Source: Bacillus_BA fengqiuensis
GTDB lineage: Bacteria; Bacillota; Bacilli; Bacillales; Bacillaceae_H
Strand: one strand, 5' to 3'
Length of the DNA: 64,000 nt
NCBI GenBank assembly: GCA_030813035.1
Contig: JAUSTV010000005.1
Shown: piece by piece, positions 34,615-42,541 of the stretch
How the letters are laid out: each line of letters starts with the position of its first letter
How positions within the stretch are numbered: the stretch's first letter is position 1
Notes under the pieces: model-generated
What the model saw: only the letters and a program-made list of their open reading frames with translations
Database searches by the model: none
What the model was told of the DNA's origin: nothing
Program-made: the position numbers and the translations under genes

Positions 34615-36171
34615 ATGAGTGTTTTAACAGTCAAAAATTTAAGCCATGGATTTGGAGATCGCGCGATTTTTAACGATGTTTCATTTCGTCTTTTGAAAGG
34701 TGAGCATATCGGTCTCATCGGAGCAAATGGTGAAGGTAAATCAACATTTATGAATATTATTACGGGGAAATTGGAACCTGACGAAGGAAAAGTGGAATGG
34801 TCTAAAAAAGTGCGTGTCGGCTACCTTGACCAGCATACGGTCCTTGCAAAAGGCATGACCATCCGTGATGTGTTAAAGAGCGCCTTCCAATATCTTTTTG
34901 ATATGGAAACCGAAATGAATCAAATTTACGAAAAAATGGGTGAGGCAACGCCAGAGGAGCTCGAGCAGCTTCTTGAAGATGTCGGAACCATCCAGGACTT
35001 ATTAACAAATAATGATTTTTACATTATCGACTCGAAAGCGGAAGAAGTAGCTCGCGGGCTTGGTTTGGATGATGTCGGTCTTGACCGGGACGTACAAGAC
35101 TTAAGCGGGGGACAACGAACAAAGGTCCTTCTTGCCAAATTGTTATTAGAAAAGCCTGATATCCTCCTTCTCGATGAGCCGACGAACTATTTGGACGAAC
35201 AGCACATCGAGTGGCTAAAACGTTATTTACAAGAATACGAAAATGCGTTTATTTTAATCTCACATGATATTCCATTTTTAAATAGTGTCATTAACTTGAT
35301 TTATCATATGGAAAACCAGGAATTGAACCGTTATGTCGGCGATTATGATAACTTCCTTCAAGTGTATGAAGTGAAAAAACAGCAATTAGAATCAGCGTAC
35401 AAAAAACAACAGCAAGAAATTGCGGATTTAAAAGACTTTGTTGCGCGTAATAAAGCGCGTGTATCGACACGAAACATGGCCATGTCCCGCCAGAAGAAAC
35501 TCGATAAGATGGACATCATTGAGCTGGCACAGGAAAAACCAAAGCCGGAGTTCAACTTCCGAGATGCCAGAACTTCAGGCAAATTGATTTTCCAAACAAG
35601 CGACCTTGTGATTGGATACGACGAGCCGCTTTCAAAGCCATTGAACCTTCGCATGGAACGCGGACAAAAGATTGCTCTTGTCGGCGCAAACGGAATCGGG
35701 AAAACAACCCTGCTAAAGAGCATTCTCGGGGAAATCAAAACGATTTCTGGTGCAGTAGAACGCGGTGAGTACCAGCATATCGGTTATTTTGAACAGGAAA
35801 TCAAAACGGCCAACTATAATACATGTATTGAAGAAGTATGGAGCGAGTTTCCTGGATTCAACCAGGCCGAAGTTCGGGCGGCCCTTGCTAAGTGCGGTTT
35901 AACAACGAAGCATATCGAGAGTAAAATCGAAGTACTGAGCGGAGGGGAAAAAGCAAAAGTTCGCCTTTGTAAATTAATCAACAATGAAACGAATATCCTT
36001 GTCCTCGACGAGCCGACGAACCATTTGGACGTCGATGCAAAAGACGAGCTAAAACGCGCTCTTAAAGCTTATAAAGGCAGCATTCTTATTATTTGCCACG
36101 AACCGGAATTTTACCATGATGTCGTGACAGATGTATGGAACTGCGAAACGTGGACAACAAAGGTATTTTAA
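34615..36171 (+). CDS. ABC-F family ATPase (YfmM-like)
   Basis: A 518-aa soluble protein with two ABC domains and no membrane segments, hence ABC-F. First domain: Walker A GANGEGKST, signature LSGGQRTK, Walker B LLLDEPTNYLDEQH. Second domain: GANGIGKTT, LSGGEKAK, LVLDEPTNHLDVD. The linker between them is the charged helical P-site region (AYKKQQQEIADLKDFVARNK). ABC-F proteins bind the ribosomal E site and assist stalled translation or give antibiotic protection. Length and order match Bacillus subtilis YfmM, from memory. GGTGTGGGG precedes the ATG. It is monocistronic. Confidence 0.9.
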   Translation: MSVLTVKNLSHGFGDRAIFNDVSFRLLKGEHIGLIGANGEGKSTFMNIITGKLEPDEGKVEWSKKVRVGYLDQHTVLAKGMTIRDVLKSAFQYLFDMETEMNQIYEKMGEATPEELEQLLEDVGTIQDLLTNNDFYIIDSKAEEVARGLGLDDVGLDRDVQDLSGGQRTKVLLAKLLLEKPDILLLDEPTNYLDEQHIEWLKRYLQEYENAFILISHDIPFLNSVINLIYHMENQELNRYVGDYDNFLQVYEVKKQQLESAYKKQQQEIADLKDFVARNKARVSTRNMAMSRQKKLDKMDIIELAQEKPKPEFNFRDARTSGKLIFQTSDLVIGYDEPLSKPLNLRMERGQKIALVGANGIGKTTLLKSILGEIKTISGAVERGEYQHIGYFEQEIKTANYNTCIEEVWSEFPGFNQAEVRAALAKCGLTTKHIESKIEVLSGGEKAKVRLCKLINNETNILVLDEPTNHLDVDAKDELKRALKAYKGSILIICHEPEFYHDVVTDVWNCETWTTKVF

Positions 36172-36216
36172 TAAAGATAAGAACCCACCCGTGCGCGGGT
36201 GGGTTCTTATCTTTAT
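36171..36216 (+). terminator. terminator of the ABC-F gene
   Basis: ATAAAGATAAGAACCCACCC plus G pairs with its exact complement around a TGCG loop: a 21-bp perfect stem starting at the last base of the stop codon. It runs directly into the dispersed repeat copy D. Confidence 0.85.
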
Positions 36217-36262
36217 CCCGCATTAACGGGCAGTAAGCCCCACTGATGGAAGTTTCCTTTAT
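36211..36262 (-). repeat. dispersed intergenic repeat, copy D
   Basis: The minus strand reads ATAAAGGAAACTTCCATC, GTGGGGCTTACTGCCCGTT, ATGCGGGATAA. The TAA of ATAAAGG is the stop codon of the RpiR-family gene. This copy is the closest to copy A. Confidence 0.75.
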
Positions 36263-37101
36263 CGGAAAAACTTTTTGATTTTCTCGATCGGATTTGCGCC
36301 TGCCTCTTTTCTGGCGTTCATGACATTCATGTATATAGAGTCAATCAAGCTTAATTGCACAATTCGGGAAATTGTATCATCTGTCCTCATCTCTCTGTCA
36401 CTTGAGACAGTATGCAATACAAGGTCTGCTTTTTGGCTGAGCGGTGACCGCTTGAAGCTTGTAATTGCAATGATGTTAGCCCCTGTTTCTTTAATCACCT
36501 CTAAGAGACGAAGCATATCTTCACCCGTTCCATCTGTCGAGATAATGACAGCTGCATCTTTATCGGTTAACTGGGAAGCTGCCCTCACTTGCAAATAAGG
36601 ATCTGTATAGGCAACCGTCGAAAGGCCGGACCCGATGAATTTATGATGGGCGTCAATGGCGACAATACCCGAAGCGCCCATTCCGTAAAATTCGATGCGT
36701 TCGGCATCCAATATAAGGTTGACTGCTTTTTTCAACGATGAAAAATCCATCATTTGAATCGTATCCTTAAATGTTCGGATACTTGTATTGAAAATTTTTT
36801 CCGTTACGGCCCTTTCCTGATCCTGTTCTTGGATTTTTTCTTCTGCCATTTCCCGAATAGGTGACGCAGTTTCAGTGGCTATCGCCAGTTTCATCGTTTG
36901 ATATCCTTTAAAACCCATTCGTTTACAAAAACGAAATACAGTAGAAGTCGCAACTCCTATATCCTCCGCCACTTGCGTAATGGATTGATACATCATCTTT
37001 TCCGGAAATTGAAGAATATAATCAGCAATTCTCTTTTCTGTTTCATTCAAATCCGAATAATAAGATTGAATTCTCGTCAAACCATACTGAGGCTGTTCCA
37101 T
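36259..37101 (-). CDS. RpiR-family transcriptional regulator
   Basis: A 280-aa RpiR/MurR-type regulator. The N-terminal helix-turn-helix is visible in SITQVAEDIGVATSTVFRFCKRMG (about residues 38-61) and the C-terminal SIS sugar-phosphate domain begins around residue 125, with FYGMGASGIVA and VIISTDGTGED. It should sense a phosphosugar and control its catabolism. No sugar genes are adjacent: the upstream side holds only a lysE fragment, so its target is not evident. ATG 37101 is chosen over the TTG at 37122. The stop codon is part of the dispersed repeat. Confidence 0.83.
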   Translation of the reverse strand: MEQPQYGLTRIQSYYSDLNETEKRIADYILQFPEKMMYQSITQVAEDIGVATSTVFRFCKRMGFKGYQTMKLAIATETASPIREMAEEKIQEQDQERAVTEKIFNTSIRTFKDTIQMMDFSSLKKAVNLILDAERIEFYGMGASGIVAIDAHHKFIGSGLSTVAYTDPYLQVRAASQLTDKDAAVIISTDGTGEDMLRLLEVIKETGANIIAITSFKRSPLSQKADLVLHTVSSDREMRTDDTISRIVQLSLIDSIYMNVMNARKEAGANPIEKIKKFFR

Positions 37102-37383
37102 TCCCGTTCCATCTCCCCCCAAAACCCCTTTGAATATAAGTATAACGAAATTTCATAAAAAGAAAAATATTTTCTTGAAAGCGATTCCAAATAAAGATTT
37201 TTGTATAAGAAACGTAACAAGAAAAGATTTTCCTTGATAAAAAAATTCGTCTAATGCATGGATCGAATGTGTACAAAACATTCGGATTTTCAAGCGCTGC
37301 CTATATAGAAAAAATGGAAACCTTCATCTCCCTTGTTGGATTTATCGTTGTCTTTGTTATCAAGTTCGACCCCTATTGCACTT

Positions 37384-37545
37384 TCAAAGCAGTTTAGTAA
37401 AAAAAGTTTTGTCTATTAAGACTGCTGGACCATAAGTACTTGAAGGCTTTGGCAATTGAGGGGCTGCCGGCTTTTCCAAAATCGCCCGAATTCCTAAGTA
37501 AATCAAGTATGCTGCCCCTGCAAAATTGAACAAGGAATCATACTG
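37384..37545 (-). pseudogene. LysE/RhtB amino-acid exporter, fragment
   Basis: The minus strand encodes NFAGAAYLIYLGIRAILEKP followed by about 25 further residues to a TGA at 37384. This is the membrane segment found in the middle of LysE/RhtB exporters, which are about 200 aa. No start and no flanking family sequence remain, so this is a leftover piece. It was too short and lacked a Met start to be noticed as a gene. Confidence 0.7.
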
Positions 37546-37710
37546 TTTCTGTTGAACTAACTCTTAAAGGTATTTTTCTTATGTGTGGAGGTTACTATGA
37601 TTAAGAGAATAGATGTATATCAATCTGTCAAATTGGAAAACCTTCTAATGGATGTGTTATGCTATCATCTCTATATACTATTTAAAAATAAAAGGACGAG
37701 GTGTTTGAAC

Positions 37711-37983
37711 ATGAATAAAACGGAACTGATCAATGCTGTTGCAACACAAACTGAATTAACGAAGAAAGATGCTGCAAAAGCGGTGGATGCGTTATTTGAA
37801 ACCATCTCTACTACACTTGCTAAGGAGGAGAAAATCCAGTTAATCGGGTTTGGAACATTTGAAGTGCGTGAACGTGCAGCCCGAACAGGCCGCAATCCAC
37901 AAACTGGTGAGGAAATGCAGATCGCTGCTTCTAAAGTCCCTGCTTTTAAACCAGGTAAAGAACTAAAAGAAGCTGTCAAATAA
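37711..37983 (+). CDS. hup: HU-family nucleoid protein
   Basis: A 90-aa HU protein. The sequence starts MNKTELINAVA, has KKDAAKAVDALFETI and the DNA-binding arm GFGTFEVRERAARTGRNPQTG, and ends PAFKPGKELKEAVK, the HBsu pattern at full length. ATG 37711 has GGACGAGGTG upstream; the longer frame from 37585 is not needed. It bends and compacts DNA as a dimer. The last codons and about 220 bp downstream are duplicated at 57.9 kb next to other gene fragments. Bacillaceae usually have another HU gene elsewhere, so this may be an accessory copy. Confidence 0.92.
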   Translation: MNKTELINAVATQTELTKKDAAKAVDALFETISTTLAKEEKIQLIGFGTFEVRERAARTGRNPQTGEEMQIAASKVPAFKPGKELKEAVK

Positions 37984-38205
37984 GCAGCCAACAAAAAACG
38001 CTAAGGAAGCCTCTTTTCTTCCTTAGCGCTTTTTTATTTTGAAATCGTTAATTTCTATCTTTACATTTTCAATTTTGCCACCTTGGAAAATCCTTATATT
38101 CTATTGAATCTAAGAGTTTTTTGATTGCTTGAAATTATGTTTATGTAAACTGGCTCTATTAGTAATATTCACAGTTGGAGATTTTATGCTTGATAGGCTT
38201 TTCGA
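37966..38205 (+). repeat. HU 3' end and downstream region, copy 1 of a duplicated segment
   Basis: From the final HU codons through the terminator and about 170 bp beyond, this sequence aligns with 57919-58161 with scattered substitutions and small gaps. Shared stretches include CCTTATATTCTATTGAATCT and TCTATTAGTAATATTCA. No open frame is shared after the HU stop. Confidence 0.8.
37999..38040 (+). terminator. terminator of the HU gene
   Basis: CGCTAAGGAAG and CTTCCTTAGCG form an 11-bp stem followed by CTTTTTTATTTT. Confidence 0.88.
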
Positions 38206-38380
38206 AAAAAAATCTCTCTAAATCAGTTTAAGCTCCTTAGAATAGTAAAAAATGCTGGCGGTGCCCCGAACACTAGAAATAAAACACTCCAAAGGTAGCT
38301 TTTATACCCATTCTCCAATTGTTAAACTATTAGTAACATCACGGGTTGGCTTCAATTTAATCCTATAGGAGGGAATAAAA

Positions 38381-38485
38381 ATGGAGCGAAAAGTACGTGT
38401 AATTCGGTTTCAAGTGATTGAACAGGCGGAAAAAGTCAATGAAATATTTAATCAACAATTTGCTGCTAAAGTGTTGAGCTTATGA
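38381..38485 (+). CDS. 34-aa small ORF coupled to a nuclease gene
   Basis: The small protein begins MERKVRVIRFQVIEQAEKV and ends with AAKVLSL. It has a strong ribosome site (TAGGAGGG) 8 bases before its ATG, while the nuclease gene that follows has none of its own and starts inside this ORF's stop codon (ATGA overlap). So the small ORF is probably translated and couples translation of the nuclease. It is charged and probably helical. I recognise no family. It could be a leader peptide, a partner protein, or the remnant of a longer gene. Confidence 0.55.
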   Translation: MERKVRVIRFQVIEQAEKVNEIFNQQFAAKVLSL

Positions 38486-39285
38486 TGAGCAGTCTAAAAG
38501 CGCTGGAAAAAGAACGGAAGAACGCAAAAGCAACCTACTTGGAATACCACAGCAACCGCAGCTACTATGAGGAACAAAGAGATACAGAAATTAAGCAAAC
38601 GTATTATCAACATACCTTACTCGAAGCAAACAGTATTCATGAACTGTTAGAAAAAACACACCAGAATAAGCTGGGTTACTCTCCTCATCGCTATGTTTAT
38701 CCATGGGTAGATCTTCAGGAGAGCGGAAAGCTCAAAAGTTTATATTCCGGCAAAGGAATGAATCCACTCGCTGTCATTGAGGAGGATACTCGTATTCTTG
38801 AAAACATGGCAAGAGGAAACATGACTGGTTTATCTGATGAAATGACTTTAAATTGTGAGCATGTGGTACCTCAATCATGGTTTCATAAGCAGGAACCAAT
38901 GAGAGGAGATTTACATCATTTATTTGCCTGTGAGCCTGCCTGTAACAGCCGTCGCGGAAATCATCCTTATCATGATTTTTCCGACTACGTTCCAGAAAGC
39001 TACATTTCGGGAATTGAGAAAGGCTGCGGAAAGGTAGATGAAGGAAAGTTTGAGCCTGAATACGGAAAGGGAATTGTGGCAAGGGCCACTTTGTATTTTT
39101 TACTTCGCTACCCGGGAATAATTGCCAACGATTTAGTTAACCCGCACCTTTTATTGGAGTGGCATCAACAATTTCCGGTATCTCTCTATGAAAAACATCG
39201 GAACCTGGCTATCTTTGAATTACAAGGGAATCGGAATCCATTTATTGATTTTCCCGAAATGGCAGAGAAATTAATAAATGAATAA
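38482..39285 (+). CDS. endonuclease I-family nuclease without signal peptide
   Basis: A 267-aa protein with the beta-beta-alpha-metal motif of endonuclease I (EndA/NucM, Bacillus Bsn): CEHVVPQSWF with the catalytic His near residue 130, PMRGDLHHLFACEPACNSRRGNHPYHDF, and a late GKGIVARATLYF. Known members are secreted and start with a signal peptide. This one starts MMSSLKALEKERKNAKATYL and shows none. It would act on DNA/RNA inside the cell unless exported another way, or its real N terminus has been lost. It is coupled to the 34-aa ORF in front. Confidence 0.75.
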   Translation: MMSSLKALEKERKNAKATYLEYHSNRSYYEEQRDTEIKQTYYQHTLLEANSIHELLEKTHQNKLGYSPHRYVYPWVDLQESGKLKSLYSGKGMNPLAVIEEDTRILENMARGNMTGLSDEMTLNCEHVVPQSWFHKQEPMRGDLHHLFACEPACNSRRGNHPYHDFSDYVPESYISGIEKGCGKVDEGKFEPEYGKGIVARATLYFLLRYPGIIANDLVNPHLLLEWHQQFPVSLYEKHRNLAIFELQGNRNPFIDFPEMAEKLINE

Positions 39286-39529
39286 GATTTAATTCATCAC
39301 ACCCCATCCCTTTGATTTTTTGACTAAACTGTGAATTTTAAGAATAATAAAAACAAATATAAGTGAAAACAGGAGAAAAATAGAGATAAATCAAGAAAAA
39401 TCCATATTCTATACATTTTTCTAATGTTGTTCCCGCTTTCATGGAGGATGTTTCCGTTTTCAATGACTTTGCTTGCACTAATCCAACTGTGTAATAATTA
39501 AGGCAACAAATCATAAGGGGGAAAACAAG
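39286..39529. other. intergenic, no gene seen
   Basis: AT-rich sequence after the nuclease gene. A long minus-strand open frame across 39338-39793 lacks a ribosome site and antisenses the small ORF at 39530, so I do not accept it. A promoter for the small ORF should lie here. Confidence 0.4.
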
Positions 39530-39673
39530 ATGGCAAAAATGGTCGCATTCATCGTTAGCACTAGAGAAGATAGAATGACAAAAGCAGCTGAATTCATCGC
39601 TAACATAATGGAAGTTTACGGAAAAGCAATGGATACTTATGGAACGGCACTTATAAAAGTAAAAACGAAATAA
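39530..39673 (+). CDS. 47-aa small protein
   Basis: The ORF reads MAKMVAFIVSTREDRMTKAA and continues to IKVKTK, preceded by AAGGGGGAAAAC at ideal spacing. It is followed by a possible 17-codon ORF from TTG 39688 with AAGGATGG upstream, and then a good terminator. The peptide looks amphipathic, with a basic end. I recognise no family. A small regulatory or secreted peptide is possible. Confidence 0.5.
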   Translation: MAKMVAFIVSTREDRMTKAAEFIANIMEVYGKAMDTYGTALIKVKTK

Positions 39674-39722
39674 AAGGATGGTTCTAATTGAAAATCTATA
39701 TTGAATATCAAACTGATCCACT

Positions 39723-39759
39723 AACCGGTTCTCAAAGATAAAAAGAGAATCGGTTTTTT
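39723..39759 (+). terminator. terminator after the small ORFs
   Basis: AACCGGTTCTC and GAGAATCGGTT form a stem with one G-U pair, followed by TTTTTTG. It overlaps the end of the possible 17-codon ORF. Confidence 0.7.
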
Positions 39760-39935
39760 GCGTTGGGCTTTCGATTATCGGGATATGGACCATTTCAATG
39801 GCGAATTCGCCTCGAAACGAATCGCTTATTTAAGTATGTCAACTACGACTTACGGTGATTAACCAATAAATTGAATAAAAGGAAATCATTCAAAACACAC
39901 TAAACCATTGATAGTCTTACTCGAGGAGGAGTATT

Positions 39936-40058
39936 ATGGAAAATGTGTTTGATTATGAAGATATTCAATTGATTCCGGCAAATGCTTCTTTTTTAACGCG
40001 TTTTTCTATTTCACCTGTAAATGAAGAGACTACTCCAATAACGAATGTATACATTTAA
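39936..40058 (+). pseudogene. GMP reductase (guaC) N-terminal fragment
   Basis: After GAGGAGGAG the frame starts MENVFDYEDIQLIPA, which from memory is the N terminus of Bacillus GMP reductase GuaC. After about 15 residues it diverges and ends at 40 aa; the intact enzyme is about 325 aa. A deletion has removed the rest, probably joining it to sequence near the gnt operon. Confidence 0.8.
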
Positions 40059-40185
40059 TCTTAGTTTGGATAGACTTTACTCCTTGTTGAAGTTTTCCTT
40101 TTTTCAGTATATACATCATCCCCTATCACCCTACATATCTCCTGAAACTTGGAAAATACTAAAGATGTACCCAGGTGCTCTTTAA

Positions 40186-40221
40186 TAAAAGCGTTTACAT
40201 TATTCACAACGTGAGGTACAA
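40186..40221 (+). promoter_or_regulatory. gnt promoter with overlapping cre site
   Basis: TTTACA (40194-40199), 16 bases, TACAAT (40216-40221) is a good sigma-A promoter. The -35 lies inside TAAAAGCGTTTACA (40186-40199), a close cre match, so CcpA should repress the gnt operon when glucose is present. Confidence 0.75.
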
Positions 40222-40237
40222 TACTTGTATACAAGTA
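40220..40237 (+). promoter_or_regulatory. GntR operator
   Basis: ATACTTGTATACAAGTAT is a perfect palindrome identical to the known B. subtilis GntR operator. It overlaps the -10 and the start of transcription; gluconate binding releases GntR. Confidence 0.95.
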
Positions 40238-40264
40238 TACTTGATTTCATAAGAAGGTGAATGT

Positions 40265-40996
40265 ATGGCCGAGTCAAGGGAATTTCTCTATCCTCAAAAA
40301 TGGCTTTCAAAAGCTTCCACTGGTGATCGTGTAACATATGAACTTAGAATGCGTATTATTTCCGGCATGATTGAGAGCGGTACCATTTTATCGGAAAATA
40401 AACTAGCTGCAGATTTTGCTGTGAGTCGTTCACCGGTTCGAGAGGCGTTAAAAGTACTGGCATCCGAACATATCATCCGCTTAGAAAGAATGGGTGCCGT
40501 TGTAATCGGTTTAACTGAAAAAGAAATAGAAGAAATTTATGATGTACGCTTACTCATTGAAACGTTTGTGTTTGAACGTCTTGCAAGAATGGACACTAAT
40601 GAGTTAGTAAAGGAACTGAGTAAAATACTAGAAATGATGAAAGTTGCCATCAAATATAGTGATGCTGATGAGTTTTCCTATCAAGATGTCTTGTTCCATG
40701 AAACGATTATCCGCGCGGTTAATCATTCATACATCCTGATGATCTGGAATAATTTAAAACCTGTTATGGAAAGCTTCATTCTTTTATCAATGCGCGGGCG
40801 ATTCGCGGAAAAGTCCGATGACTTTACACGGATCATGAAAAATCATGAACTGTATATTGAAGCGATCAAAACAAAAGATAGGGCCCTCATGATTGAGTCC
40901 CTACACCGAAACTTTGATGATGTTCAAGGCAAAGTAGAAGACCTATGGATGTCACAACAAATGCTATCTAAAGGAGTCGAACATCCAAATGACTAA
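40265..40996 (+). CDS. gntR: gluconate operon repressor GntR
   Basis: A 243-aa GntR-family repressor with an N-terminal winged helix (SENKLAADFAVSRSPVREALKVL, about residues 43-65) and a C-terminal FCD ligand domain from about residue 90. It is the founder type: its perfect operator lies 28 bp upstream and gluconokinase and gluconate permease follow. It blocks its own operon until gluconate binds. The start has AAGAAGGTG upstream. It overlaps gntK by 8 bp. Confidence 0.95.
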   Translation: MAESREFLYPQKWLSKASTGDRVTYELRMRIISGMIESGTILSENKLAADFAVSRSPVREALKVLASEHIIRLERMGAVVIGLTEKEIEEIYDVRLLIETFVFERLARMDTNELVKELSKILEMMKVAIKYSDADEFSYQDVLFHETIIRAVNHSYILMIWNNLKPVMESFILLSMRGRFAEKSDDFTRIMKNHELYIEAIKTKDRALMIESLHRNFDDVQGKVEDLWMSQQMLSKGVEHPND

Positions 40997-42530
40997 CTAC
41001 ATGTTAGGTATAGATATCGGTACCACAAGCACAAAAGCAGTTTTATTTAGCGAAAAAGGCGATGTCATTCAACAAGAAAATATCGGGTATCCGCTTTACA
41101 CACCGGATATTTCGACAGCGGAACAAAACCCGGAAGAAATTTTTCAAGCTGTATTGCAAGCGGTTTCGAATATAACGAAACACCATTCAGATAAAAAACC
41201 ATCGTTTATTTCATTTAGCAGCGCCATGCATAGTGTCATTGCGATGGATGAACATGACCAGCCGCTGACGCCTTGTATCACCTGGGCTGATAATCGCAGT
41301 GAGGCATGGGCACATAAAATCAAAGATGAGCTGAATGGCCATGAAGTTTATAAGCGAACAGGAACACCCATTCACCCCATGTCACCATTAAGTAAAATTA
41401 CCTGGATTGTGAATGACCGTCCTGAAATCGCTGCCAAAACAAAAAAATATATTGGAATCAAAGAATATATCTTTAAAAAATTCTTTGATCAATATGTTGT
41501 CGATCATTCCCTCGCTTCATGCATGGGCATGATGAATCTCAAAACACTTGATTGGGATGAAGAAGCATTAAAAATTGCTGGTATAACACCTGCTCAATTA
41601 TCTGAGCTCGTACCAACAACCAAGCTATTCAGCAACTGTAATCCAGATTTGGCCAAACAGATTGGGATCGATCCACAAACCCCGTTTGTCATTGGAGCCA
41701 GTGATGGAGTGCTTTCTAATCTAGGTGTTAATGCCATTCGAAAAGGCGAAATCGCTGTCACTATTGGGACAAGCGGTGCCATTCGAACCATTATTGACCA
41801 GCCGCAGACAGACGAAAAAGGACGAATCTTTTGCTATGCCTTAACGGAAAAGCATTGGGTCATTGGCGGACCGGTCAACAATGGCGGGATGGTCCTTCGC
41901 TGGATAAGGGATGAATTTGCCTCTTCAGAAGTAGAAACAGCGAAAAGGCTGGGCATTGATCCTTATGAAGTATTAACCAAGATTGCTGAACGTGTGAGAC
42001 CAGGCGCTGATGGATTGTTATTCCATCCATACCTTGCAGGTGAACGTGCTCCGTTATGGAATCCAGACGTGCGCGGTTCATTTTTTGGATTAACAATGTC
42101 ACATAAAAAAGAACATATGATTCGAGCGGCCCTGGAAGGCGTTATTTATAATCTATACACCGTTTTTTTAGCATTAACTGAGTGCATGGACGGTCCCGTG
42201 ACCCGCATACAGGCAACGGGAGGCTTTGCAAGATCGGATGTGTGGCGTCAAATGATGTCCGATATATTCGCATCTGAAGTAGTTGTTCCAGAAAGCTACG
42301 AAAGTTCATGCCTGGGTGCTTGTATTTTAGGCCTCTATGCCACAGGAAAAATCGATTCTTTTGAAATCGTTTCCGAAATGATTGGCAGTACCTACAAACA
42401 CACACCGAAAGAAGAAGCAACAAAAGAATACAGGCAATTACTGCCGATATTTATTAACTTATCCAGAGTATTGGAAGAAGATTATACACGGATTGCCAAT
42501 TATCAAAGAGGTTTAATAAAACACAGCTAG
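40989..42530 (+). CDS. gntK: gluconokinase
   Basis: A 513-aa FGGY-family carbohydrate kinase. The N-terminal phosphate-binding GIDIGTTSTKAV, the central TWADNRSEAWA, the ATP-binding TIGTSGAIR and the C-terminal ATGGFARSDVW are intact. It phosphorylates gluconate to 6-phosphogluconate. Position between gntR and gntP makes the sugar specificity clear. The gene overlaps gntR and is 11 bp ahead of gntP. Confidence 0.95.
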   Translation: MTNYMLGIDIGTTSTKAVLFSEKGDVIQQENIGYPLYTPDISTAEQNPEEIFQAVLQAVSNITKHHSDKKPSFISFSSAMHSVIAMDEHDQPLTPCITWADNRSEAWAHKIKDELNGHEVYKRTGTPIHPMSPLSKITWIVNDRPEIAAKTKKYIGIKEYIFKKFFDQYVVDHSLASCMGMMNLKTLDWDEEALKIAGITPAQLSELVPTTKLFSNCNPDLAKQIGIDPQTPFVIGASDGVLSNLGVNAIRKGEIAVTIGTSGAIRTIIDQPQTDEKGRIFCYALTEKHWVIGGPVNNGGMVLRWIRDEFASSEVETAKRLGIDPYEVLTKIAERVRPGADGLLFHPYLAGERAPLWNPDVRGSFFGLTMSHKKEHMIRAALEGVIYNLYTVFLALTECMDGPVTRIQATGGFARSDVWRQMMSDIFASEVVVPESYESSCLGACILGLYATGKIDSFEIVSEMIGSTYKHTPKEEATKEYRQLLPIFINLSRVLEEDYTRIANYQRGLIKHS

Positions 42531-42541
42531 GAGGAAATAAA

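Noticed and set aside
36171..36216. T-box-like GGGTGG motif
   Set aside because: The motif is simply part of a perfect terminator hairpin behind the ABC-F gene; no T-box stems are present.
39338..39793. 151-aa minus-strand open frame
   Set aside because: No ribosome site, poor composition, antisense to the well-started 47-aa ORF and a terminator.
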